Source of the DNA: Lepus europaeus
Lineage: Eukaryota > Chordata > Mammalia > Lagomorpha > Leporidae
Length of the DNA stretch: 64,000 bases
Direction: 5' to 3'
Assembly (NCBI RefSeq): GCF_033115175.1
Contig: NC_084834.1
Span: 12,559,294-12,623,293 of the forward strand
In this document: positions 39,201 through 51,200 of the stretch, one piece after another
How the letters are laid out: each line of letters begins with the position of its first letter
How positions within the stretch are numbered: the first letter of the stretch is position 1
Program-made: the position numbers and the translations under genes
The notes under the pieces: model-generated
Database searches by the model: none
What the model saw: the letters and a program-made list of their open reading frames with translations, nothing else
Told to the model about the DNA's origin: nothing

Positions 39201-42200
39201 GTGCAGAAGGCTCCCGGGACCTGGCGTGGAGTGCCCCACTGCCCCTGGTGGCCCAGTGTGCGCAGGGGACTTAGGCGCGGGCACGCCGCGCTCCGCAAGG
39301 ATGGTCCTCTGGGCCTCTGCTTCTCCTGAGATGTCCTTGCCCCGGCCCCTCCCCGGCCCGGCCCTGGTGCCTGCCTTCAGTTTCCCTTCGGTGGGATTTT
39401 TTGTTGCGTAGGCACACGCCCGTGCTTCTCCTTACTGACCTAGGTACCCACGTTAGGCGAGGGGAGATGTGGGGCTGGGAGAACCTTTTCTGCCTGATCT
39501 TCTAGGCGGAGGCAGGTGTGTTGTCTGAAAAGACCCTCACTCAACTCAGGCCAAGTATGCTATGTACTCTCTCTCTTCTTCCGCAGACACGGCGGAGCCC
39601 GGCACCCGGGAACCTCTTCCGGACGTGCCGCCTTCGCGCACGGATGCGCCCGACGTTTGCACCGAGCCCGACCACGGTAGGGGCCCGGGCGTCTTGTGTC
39701 CTCTGCCCCTGGGTGCCCGCGGGGTTGCCGGAGCTCCTGGAGCGAGAAGGGGGCTTTCCTAGTCCCTCCGGGACCGGGAAGCGGTCGCCCAGCGACTCCT
39801 GGTCCCGAACCCCTGGCCGGTGCTCTGGAGCTGCGGTGGCATCCTCGGCTCTCTGCCAGGAAGGATGTGCTTCCTGGCAGAGAGAGGGGCCGCGGTGCGA
39901 GTCGGGTGCTCCGACACGGGGCCGTGTGTGCTCCCGGGTTCTCAGCTTGGCTGCACGCTGCCTGGGCCTGTGTGCAAGGCGTCCGTTTCTCCCCGCTGGG
40001 GTCTCCTAACCCGTCCGGGAGGGGGCTATGCTTCCTGTTCCCCACGTCTGCTCCTGCCATGGCCCCGTCCGGTGCAGCAGTCCCACCAGCATGCCTTGAG
40101 TTGCCACGCAGGCTGCGAGTGCAGAAGGCTCCCGGGACCTGGCGTGGAGTGCCCCACTGCCCCTGGTGGCCCAGTGTGCGCAGGGGACTTAGGCGCGGGC
40201 ACGCCGCGCTCCGCAAGGATGGTCCTCTGGGCCTCTGCTTCTCCTGAGATGTCCTTGCCCCGGCCCCTCCCCGGCCCGGCCCTGGTGCCTGCCTTCAGTT
40301 TCCCTTCGGTGGGATTTTTTGTTGCGTAGGCACACGCCCGTGCTTCTCCTTACTGACCTAGGTACCCACGTTAGGCGAGGGGAGATGTGGGGCTGGGAGA
40401 ACCTTTTCTGCCTGATCTTCTAGGCGGAGGCAGGTGTGTTGTCTGAAAAGACCCTCACTCAACTCAGGCCAAGTATGCTATGTACTCTCTCTCTTCTTCC
40501 GCAGACACGGCGGAGCCCGGCACCCGGGAACCTCTTCCGGACGTGCCGCCTTCGCGCACGGATGCGCCCGACGTTTGCACCGAGCCCGACCACGGTAGGG
40601 GCCCGGGCGTCTTGTGTCCTCTGCCCCTGGGTGCCCGCGGGGTTGCCGGAGCTCCTGGAGCGAGAAGGGGGCTTTCCTAGTCCCTCCGGGACCGGGAAGC
40701 GGTCGCCCAGCGACTCCTGGTCCCGAACCCCTGGCCGGTGCTCTGGAGCTGCGGTGGCATCCTCGGCTCTCTGCCAGGAAGGATGTGCTTCCTGGCAGAG
40801 AGAGGGGCCGCGGTGCGAGTCGGGTGCTCCGACACGGGGCCGTGTGTGCTCCCGGGTTCTCAGCTTGGCTGCACGCTGCCTGGGCCTGTGTGCAAGGCGT
40901 CCGTTTCTCCCCGCTGGGGTCTCCTAACCCGTCCGGGAGGGGGCTATGCTTCCTGTTCCCCACGTCTGCTCCTGCCATGGCCCCGTCCGGTGCAGCAGTC
41001 CCACCAGCATGCCTTGAGTTGCCACGCAGGCTGCGAGTGCAGAAGGCTCCCGGGACCTGGCGTGGAGTGCCCCACTGCCCCTGGTGGCCCAGTGTGCGCA
41101 GGGGACTTAGGCGCGGGCACGCCGCGCTCCGCAAGGATGGTCCTCTGGGCCTCTGCTTCTCCTGAGATGTCCTTGCCCCGGCCCCTCCCCGGCCCGGCCC
41201 TGGTGCCTGCCTTCAGTTTCCCTTCGGTGGGATTTTTTGTTGCGTAGGCACACGCCCGTGCTTCTCCTTACTGACCTAGGTACCCACGTTAGGCGAGGGG
41301 AGATGTGGGGCTGGGAGAACCTTTTCTGCCTGATCTTCTAGGCGGAGGCAGGTGTGTTGTCTGAAAAGACCCTCACTCAACTCAGGCCAAGTATGCTATG
41401 TACTCTCTCTCTTCTTCCGCAGACACGGCGGAGCCCGGCACCCGGGAACCTCTTCCGGACGTGCCGCCTTCGCGCACGGATGCGCCCGACGTTTGCACCG
41501 AGCCCGACCACGGTAGGGGCCCGGGCGTCTTGTGTCCTCTGCCCCTGGGTGCCCGCGGGGTTGCCGGAGCTCCTGGAGCGAGAAGGGGGCTTTCCTAGTC
41601 CCTCCGGGACCGGGAAGCGGTCGCCCAGCGACTCCTGGTCCCGAACCCCTGGCCGGTGCTCTGGAGCTGCGGTGGCATCCTCGGCTCTCTGCCAGGAAGG
41701 ATGTGCTTCCTGGCAGAGAGAGGGGCCGCGGTGCGAGTCGGGTGCTCCGACACGGGGCCGTGTGTGCTCCCGGGTTCTCAGCTTGGCTGCACGCTGCCTG
41801 GGCCTGTGTGCAAGGCGTCCGTTTCTCCCCGCTGGGGTCTCCTAACCCGTCCGGGAGGGGGCTATGCTTCCTGTTCCCCACGTCTGCTCCTGCCATGGCC
41901 CCGTCCGGTGCAGCAGTCCCACCAGCATGCCTTGAGTTGCCACGCAGGCTGCGAGTGCAGAAGGCTCCCGGGACCTGGCGTGGAGTGCCCCACTGCCCCT
42001 GGTGGCCCAGTGTGCGCAGGGGACTTAGGCGCGGGCACGCCGCGCTCCGCAAGGATGGTCCTCTGGGCCTCTGCTTCTCCTGAGATGTCCTTGCCCCGGC
42101 CCCTCCCCGGCCCGGCCCTGGTGCCTGCCTTCAGTTTCCCTTCGGTGGGATTTTTTGTTGCGTAGGCACACGCCCGTGCTTCTCCTTACTGACCTAGGTA

Positions 42201-45200
42201 CCCACGTTAGGCGAGGGGAGATGTGGGGCTGGGAGAACCTTTTCTGCCTGATCTTCTAGGCGGAGGCAGGTGTGTTGTCTGAAAAGACCCTCACTCAACT
42301 CAGGCCAAGTATGCTATGTACTCTCTCTCTTCTTCCGCAGACACGGCGGAGCCCGGCACCCGGGAACCTCTTCCGGACGTGCCGCCTTCGCGCACGGATG
42401 CGCCCGACGTTTGCACCGAGCCCGACCACGGTAGGGGCCCGGGCGTCTTGTGTCCTCTGCCCCTGGGTGCCCGCGGGGTTGCCGGAGCTCCTGGAGCGAG
42501 AAGGGGGCTTTCCTAGTCCCTCCGGGACCGGGAAGCGGTCGCCCAGCGACTCCTGGTCCCGAACCCCTGGCCGGTGCTCTGGAGCTGCGGTGGCATCCTC
42601 GGCTCTCTGCCAGGAAGGATGTGCTTCCTGGCAGAGAGAGGGGCCGCGGTGCGAGTCGGGTGCTCCGACACGGGGCCGTGTGTGCTCCCGGGTTCTCAGC
42701 TTGGCTGCACGCTGCCTGGGCCTGTGTGCAAGGCGTCCGTTTCTCCCCGCTGGGGTCTCCTAACCCGTCCGGGAGGGGGCTATGCTTCCTGTTCCCCACG
42801 TCTGCTCCTGCCATGGCCCCGTCCGGTGCAGCAGTCCCACCAGCATGCCTTGAGTTGCCACGCAGGCTGCGAGTGCAGAAGGCTCCCGGGACCTGGCGTG
42901 GAGTGCCCCACTGCCCCTGGTGGCCCAGTGTGCGCAGGGGACTTAGGCGCGGGCACGCCGCGCTCCACAAGGATGGTCCTCTGGGCCTCTGCTTCTCCTG
43001 AGATGTCCTTGCCCCGGCCCCTCCCCGGCCCGGCCCTGGTGCCTGCCTTCAGTTTCCCTTCGGTGGGATTTTTTGTTGCGTAGGCACACGCCCGTGCTTC
43101 TCCTTACTGACCTAGGTACCCACGTTAGGCGAGGGGAGATGTGGGGCTGGGAGAACCTTTTCTGCCTGATCTTCTAGGCGGAGGCAGGTGTGTTGTCTGC
43201 AAAGACCCTCACTCAACTCAGGCCAAGTATGCTATGTACTCTCTCTCTTCTTCCGCAGACACGGCGGAGCCCGGCACCCGGGAACCTCTTCCGGACGTGC
43301 CGCCTTCGCGCACGGATGCGCCCGACGTTTGCACCGAGCCCGACCACGGTAGGGGCCCGGGCGTCTTGTGTCCTCTGCCCCTGGGTGCCCGCGGGGTTGC
43401 CGGAGCTCCTGGAGCGAGAAGGGGGCTTTCCTAGTCCCTCCGGGACCGGGAAGCGGTCGCCCAGCGACTCCTGGTCCCGAACCCCTGGCCGGTGCTCTGG
43501 AGCTGCGGTGGCATCCTCGGCTCTCTGCCAGGAAGGATGTGCTTCCTGGCAGAGAGAGGGGCCGCGGTGCGAGTCGGGTGCTCCGACACGGGGCCGTGTG
43601 TGCTCCCGGGTTCTCAGCTTGGCTGCACGCTGCCTGGGCCTGTGTGCAAGGCGTCCGTTTCTCCCCGCTGGGGTCTCCTAACCCGTCCGGGAGGGGGCTA
43701 TGCTTCCTGTTCCCCACGTCTGCTCCTGCCATGGCCCCGTCCGGTGCAGCAGTCCCACCAGCATGCCTTGAGTTGCCACGCAGGCTGCGAGTGCAGAAGG
43801 CTCCCGGGACCTGGCGTGGAGTGCCCCACTGCCCCTGGTGGCCCAGTGTGCGCAGGGGACTTAGGCGCGGGCACGCCGCGCTCCGCAAGGATGGTCCTCT
43901 GGGCCTCTGCTTCTCCTGAGATGTCCTTGCCCCGGCCCCTCCCCGGCCCGGCCCTGGTGCCTGCCTTCAGTTTCCCTTCGGTGGGATTTTTTGTTGCGTA
44001 GGCACACGCCCGTGCTTCTCCTTACTGACCTAGGTACCCACGTTAGGCGAGGGGAGATGTGGGGCTGGGAGAACCTTTTCTGCCTGATCTTCTAGGCGGA
44101 GGCAGGTGTGTTGTCTGCAAAGACCCTCACTCAACTCAGGCCAAGTATGCTATGTACTCTCTCTCTTCTTCCGCAGACACGGCGGAGCCCGGCACCCGGG
44201 AACCTCTTCCGGACGTGCCGCCTTCGCGCACGGATGCGCCCGACGTTTGCACCGAGCCCGACCACGGTAGGGGCCCGGGCGTCTTGTGTCCTCTGCCCCT
44301 GGGTGCCCGCGGGGTTGCCGGAGCTCCTGGAGCGAGAAGGGGGCTTTCCTAGTCCCTCCGGGACCGGGAAGCGGTCGCCCAGCGACTCCTGGTCCCGAAC
44401 CCCTGGCCGGTGCTCTGGAGCTGCGGTGGCATCCTCGGCTCTCTGCCAGGAAGGATGTGCTTCCTGGCAGAGAGAGGGGCCGCGGTGCGAGTCGGGTGCT
44501 CCGACACGGGGCCGTGTGTGCTCCCGGGTTCTCAGCTTGGCTGCACGCTGCCTGGGCCTGTGTGCAAGGCGTCCGTTTCTCCCCGCTGGGGTCTCCTAAC
44601 CCGTCCGGGAGGGGGCTATGCTTCCTGTTCCCCACGTCTGCTCCTGCCATGGCCCCGTCCGGTGCAGCAGTCCCACCAGCATGCCTTGAGTTGCCACGCA
44701 GGCTGCGAGTGCAGAAGGCTCCCGGGACCTGGCGTGGAGTGCCCCACTGCCCCTGGTGGCCCAGTGTGCGCAGGGGACTTAGGCGCGGGCACGCCGCGCT
44801 CCGCAAGGATGGTCCTCTGGGCCTCTGCTTCTCCTGAGATGTCCTTGCCCCGGCCCCTCCCCGGCCCGGCCCTGGTGCCTGCCTTCAGTTTCCCTTCGGT
44901 GGGATTTTTTGTTGCGTAGGCACACGCCCGTGCTTCTCCTTACTGACCTAGGTACCCACGTTAGGCGAGGGGAGATGTGGGGCTGGGAGAACCTTTTCTG
45001 CCTGATCTTCTAGGCGGAGGCAGGTGTGTTGTCTGAAAAGACCCTCACTCAACTCAGGCCAAGTATGCTATGTACTCTCTCTCTTCTTCCGCAGACACGG
45101 CGGAGCCCGGCACCCGGGAACCTCTTCCGGACGTGCCGCCTTCGCGCACGGGTGCGCCCGACGTTTGCACCGAGCCCAACCACGGTAGGGGCCCGGGCGT

Positions 45201-48200
45201 CTTGTGTCCTCTGCCCCTGGGTGCCCGCGGGGTTGCCGGAGCTCCTGGAGCGAGAAGGGGGCTTTCCTAGTCCCTCCGGGACCGGGAAGCGGTCGCCCAG
45301 CGACTCCTGGTCCCGAACCCCTGGCCGGTGCTCTGGAGCTGCGGTGGCATCCTCGGCTCTCTGCAAGGAAGGATGTGCTTCCTGGCAGAGAGAGGGGCCG
45401 CGGTGCGAGTCGGGTGCTCCGACACGGGGCCGTGTGTGCTCCCGGGTTCTCAGCTTGGCTGCACGCTGCCTGGGCCTGTGTGCAAGGCGTCCGTTTCTCC
45501 CCGCTGGGGTCTCCTAACCCGTCCGGGAGGGGGCTATGCTTCCTGTTCCCCACGTCTGCTCCTGCCATGGCCCCGTCCGGTGCAGCAGTCCCACCAGCAT
45601 GCCTTGAGTTGCCACGCAGGCTGCGAGTGCAGAAGGCTCCCGGGACCTGGCGTGGAGTGCCCCACTGCCCCTGGTGGCCCAGTGTGCGCAGGGGACTTAG
45701 GCGCGGGCACGCCGCGCTCCGCAAGGATGGTCCTCTGGGCCTCTGCTTCTCCTGAGATGTCCTTGCCCCGGCCCCTCCCCGGCCCGGCCCTGGTGCCTGC
45801 CTTCAGTTTCCCTTCGGTGGGATTTTTTGTTGCGTAGGCACACGCCCGTGCTTCTCCTTACTGACCTAGGTACCCACGTTAGGCGAGGGGAGATGTGGGG
45901 CTGGGAGAACCTTTTCTGCCTGATCTTCTAGGCGGAGGCAGGTGTGTTGTCTGCAAAGACCCTCACTCAACTCAGGCCAAGTATGCTATGTACTCTCTCT
46001 CTTCTTCCGCAGACACGGCGGAGCCCGGCACCCGGGAACCTCTTCCGGACGTGCCGCCTTCGCGCACGGATGCGCCCGACGTTTGCACCGAGCCCGACCA
46101 CGGTAGGGGCCCGGGCGTCTTGTGTCCTCTGCCCCTGGGTGCCCGCGGGGTTGCCGGAGCTCCTGGAGCGAGAAGGGGGCTTTCCTAGTCCCTCCGGGAC
46201 CGGGAAGCGGTCGCCCAGCGACTCCTGGTCCCGAACCCCTGGCCGGTGCTCTGGAGCTGCGGTGGCATCCTCGGCTCTCTGCCAGGAAGGATGTGCTTCC
46301 TGGCAGAGAGAGGGGCCGCGGTGCGAGTCGGGTGCTCCGACACGGGGCCGTGTGTGCTCCCGGGTTCTCAGCTTGGCTGCACGCTGCCTGGGCCTGTGTG
46401 CAAGGCGTCCGTTTCTCCCCGCTGGGGTCTCCTAACCCGTCCGGGAGGGGGCTATGCTTCCTGTTCCCCACGTCTGCTCCTGCCATGGCCCCGTCCGGTG
46501 CAGCAGTCCCACCAGCATGCCTTGAGTTGCCACGCAGGCTGCGAGTGCAGAAGGCTCCCGGGACCTGGCGTGGAGTGCCCCACTGCCCCTGGTGGCCCAG
46601 TGTGCGCAGGGGACTTAGGCGCGGGCACGCCGCGCTCCGCAAGGATGGTCCTCTGGGCCTCTGCTTCTCCTGAGATGTCCTTGCCCCGGCCCCTCCCCGG
46701 CCCGGCCCTGGTGCCTGCCTTCAGTTTCCCTTCGGTGGGATTTTTTGTTGCGTAGGCACACGCCCGTGCTTCTCCTTACTGACCTAGGTACCCACGTTAG
46801 GCGAGGGGAGATGTGGGGCTGGGAGAACCTTTTCTGCCTGATCTTCTAGGCGGAGGCAGGTGTGTTGTCTGAAAAGACCCTCACTCAACTCAGGCCAAGT
46901 ATGCTATGTACTCTCTCTCTTCTTCCGCAGACACGGCGGAGCCCGGCACCCGGGAACCTCTTCCGGACGTGCCGCCTTCGCGCACGGATGCGCCCGACGT
47001 TTGCACCGAGCCCGACCACGGTAGGGGCCCGGGCGTCTTGTGTCCTCTGCCCCTGGGTGCCCGCGGGGTTGCCGGAGCTCCTGGAGCGAGAAGGGGGCTT
47101 TCCTAGTCCCTCCGGGACCGGGAAGCGGTCGCCCAGCGACTCCTGGTCCCGAACCCCTGGCCGGTGCTCTGGAGCTGCGGTGGCATCCTCGGCTCTCTGC
47201 CAGGAAGGATGTGCTTCCTGGCAGAGAGAGGGGCCGCGGTGCGAGTCGGGTGCTCCGACACGGGGCCGTGTGTGCTCCCGGGTTCTCAGCTTGGCTGCAC
47301 GCTGCCTGGGCCTGTGTGCAAGGCGTCCGTTTCTCCCCGCTGGGGTCTCCTAACCCGTCCGGGAGGGGGCTATGCTTCCTGTTCCCCACGTCTGCTCCTG
47401 CCATGGCCCCGTCCGGTGCAGCAGTCCCACCAGCATGCCTTGAGTTGCCACGCAGGCTGCGAGTGCAGAAGGCTCCCGGGACCTGGCGTGGAGTGCCCCA
47501 CTGCCCCTGGTGGCCCAGTGTGCGCAGGGGACTTAGGCGCGGGCACGCCGCGCTCCGCAAGGATGGTCCTCTGGGCCTCTGCTTCTCCTGAGATGTCCTT
47601 GCCCCGGCCCCTCCCCGGCCCGGCCCTGGTGCCTGCCTTCAGTTTCCCTTCGGTGGGATTTTTTGTTGCGTAGGCACACGCCCGTGCTTCTCCTTACTGA
47701 CCTAGGTACCCACGTTAGGCGAGGGGAGATGTGGGGCTGGGAGAACCTTTTCTGCCTGATCTTCTAGGCGGAGGCAGGTGTGTTGTCTGAAAAGACCCTC
47801 ACTCAACTCAGGCCAAGTATGCTATGTACTCTCTCTCTTCTTCCGCAGACACGGCGGAGCCCGGCACCCGGGAACCTCTTCCGGACGTGCCGCCTTCGCG
47901 CACGGATGCGCCCGACGTTTGCACCGAGCCCGACCACGGTAGGGGCCCGGGCGTCTTGTGTCCTCTGCCCCTGGGTGCCCGCGGGGTTGCCGGAGCTCCT
48001 GGAGCGAGAAGGGGGCTTTCCTAGTCCCTCCGGGACCGGGAAGCGGTCGCCCAGCGACTCCTGGTCCCGAACCCCTGGCCGGTGCTCTGGAGCTGCGGTG
48101 GCATCCTCGGCTCTCTGCCAGGAAGGATGTGCTTCCTGGCAGAGAGAGGGGCCGCGGTGCGAGTCGGGTGCTCCGACACGGGGCCGTGTGTGCTCCCGGG

Positions 48201-51200
48201 TTCTCAGCTTGGCTGCACGCTGCCTGGGCCTGTGTGCAAGGCGTCCGTTTCTCCCCGCTGGGGTCTCCTAACCCGTCCGGGAGGGGGCTATGCTTCCTGT
48301 TCCCCACGTCTGCTCCTGCCATGGCCCCGTCCGGTGCAGCAGTCCCACCAGCATGCCTTGAGTTGCCACGCAGGCTGCGAGTGCAGAAGGCTCCCGGGAC
48401 CTGGCGTGGAGTGCCCCACTGCCCCTGGTGGCCCAGTGTGCGCAGGGGACTTAGGCGCGGGCACGCCGCGCTCCGCAAGGATGGTCCTCTGGGCCTCTGC
48501 TTCTCCTGAGATGTCCTTGCCCCGGCCCCTCCCCGGCCCGGCCCTGGTGCCTGCCTTCATGCCTTCAGTTTCCCTTCGGTGGGATTTTTTGTTGCGTAGG
48601 CACACGCCCGTGCTTCTCCTTACTGACCTAGGTACCCACGTTAGGCGAGGGGAGATGTGGGGCTGGGAGAACCTTTTCTGCCTGATCTTCTAGGCGGAGG
48701 CAGGTGTGTTGTCTGAAAAGACCCTCACTCAACTCAGGCCAAGTATGCTATGTACTCTCTCTCTTCTTCCGCAGACACGGCGGAGCCCGGCACCCGGGAA
48801 CCTCTCCCGGACGTGCCGCCTTCGCGCACGGATGCGCCCGACGTTTGCACCGAGCCCGACCACGGTAGGGGCCCGGGCGTCTTGTGTCCTCTGCCCCTGG
48901 GTGCCCGCGGGGTTGCCGGAGCTCCTGGAGCGAGAAGGGGGCTTCCCTAGTCCCTCCGGGACCGGGAAGCGGTCGCCCAGCGACTCCTGGTCCCGAACCC
49001 CTGGCCAGTGCTCTGGAGCTGCGGTGGCATCCTCGGCTCTCTGCCAGGAAGGATGTGCTTCCTGGCAGAGAGAGGGGCCGCGGTGCGAGTCGGGTGCTCC
49101 GACACGGGGCCGTGTGTGCTCCCGGGTTCTCAGCTTGGCTGCACGCTGCCTGGGCCTGTGTGCAAGGCGTCCGTTTCTCCCCGCTGGGGTCTCCTAACCC
49201 GTCCGGGAGGGGGCTATGCTTCCTGTTCCCCACGTCTGCTCCTGCCATGGCCCCGTCCGGTGCAGCAGTCCCACCAGCATGCCTTGAGTTGCCACGCAGG
49301 CTGCGAGTGCAGAAGGCTCCCGGGACCTGGCGTGGAGTGCCCCACTGCCCCTGGTGGCCCAGTGTGCGCAGGGGACTTAGGCGCGGGCACGCCGCGCTCC
49401 GCAAGGATGGTCCTCTGGGCCTCTGCTTCTCCTGAGATGTCCTTGCCCCGGCCCCTCCCCGGCCCGGCCCTGGTGCCTGCCTTCAGTTTCCCTTCGGTGG
49501 GATTTTTTGTTGCGTAGGCACACGCCCGTGCTTCTCCTTACTGACCTAGGTACCCACGTTAGGCGAGGGGAGATGTGGGGCTGGGAGAACCTTTTCTGCC
49601 TGATCTTCTAGGCGGAGGCAGGTGTGTTGTCTGAAAAGACCCTCACTCAACTCAGGCCAAGTATGCTATGTACTCTCTCTCTTCTTCCGCAGACACGGCG
49701 GAGCCCGGCACCCGGGAACCTCTCCCGGACGTGCCGCCTTCGCGCACGGATGCGCCCGACGTTTGCACCGAGCCCGACCACGGTAGGGGCCCGGGCGTCT
49801 TGTGTCCTCTGCCCCTGGGTGCCCGCGGGGTTGCCGGAGCTCCTGGAGCGAGAAGGGGGCTTCCCTAGTCCCTCCGGGACCGGGAAGCGGTCGCCCAGCG
49901 ACTCCTGGTCCCGAACCCCTGGCCAGTGCTCTGGAGCTGCGGTGGCATCCTCGGCTCTCTGCCAGGAAGGATGTGCTTCCTGGCAGAGAGAGGGGCCGCG
50001 GTGCGAGTCGGGTGCTCCGACACGGGGCCGTGTGTGCTCCCGGGTTCTCAGCTTGGCTGCACGCTGCCTGGGCCTGTGTGCAAGGCGTCCGTTTCTCCCC
50101 GCTGGGGTCTCCTAACCCGTCCGGGAGGGGGCTATGCTTCCTGTTCCCCACGTCTGCTCCTGCCATGGCCCCGTCCGGTGCAGCAGTCCCACCAGCATGC
50201 CTTGAGTTGCCACGCAGGCTGCGAGTGCAGAAGGCTCCCGGGACCTGGCGTGGAGTGCCCCACTGCCCCTGGTGGCCCAGTGTGCGCAGGGGACTTAGGC
50301 GCGGGCACGCCGCGCTCCGCAAGGATGGTCCTCTGGGCCTCTGCTTCTCCTGAGATGTCCTTGCCCCGGCCCCTCCCCGGCCCGGCCCTGGTGCCTGCCT
50401 TCAGTTTCCCTTCGGTGGGATTTTTTGTTGCGTAGGCACACGCCCGTGCTTCTCCTTACTGACCTAGGTACCCACGTTAGGCGAGGGGAGATGTGGGGCT
50501 GGGAGAACCTTTTCTGCCTGATCTTCTAGGCGGAGGCAGGTGTGTTGTCTGAAAAGACCCTCACTCAACTCAGGCCAAGTATGCTATGTACTCTCTCTCT
50601 TCTTCCGCAGACACGGCGGAGCCCGGCACCCGGGAACCTCTCCCGGACGTGCCGCCTTCGCGCACGGATGCGCCCGACGTTTGCACCGAGCCCGACCACG
50701 GTAGGGGCCCGGGCGTCTTGTGTCCTCTGCCCCTGGGTGCCCGCGGGGTTGCCGGAGCTCCTGGAGCGAGAAGGGGGCTTCCCTAGTCCCTCCGGGACCG
50801 GGAAGCGGTCGCCCAGCGACTCCTGGTCCCGAACCCCTGGCCAGTGCTCTGGAGCTGCGGTGGCATCCTCGGCTCTCTGCCAGGAAGGATGTGCTTCCTG
50901 GCAGAGAGAGGGGCCGCGGTGCGAGTCGGGTGCTCCGACACGGGGCCGTGTGTGCTCCCGGGTTCTCAGCTTGGCTGCACGCTGCCTGGGCCTGTGTGCA
51001 AGGCGTCCGTTTCTCCCCGCTGGGGTCTCCTAACCCGTCCGGGAGGGGGCTATGCTTCCTGTTCCCCACGTCTGCTCCTGCCATGGCCCCGTCCGGTGCA
51101 GCAGTCCCACCAGCATGCCTTGAGTTGCCACGCAGGCTGCGAGTGCAGAAGGCTCCCGGGACCTGGCGTGGAGTGCCCCACTGCCCCTGGTGGCCCAGTG

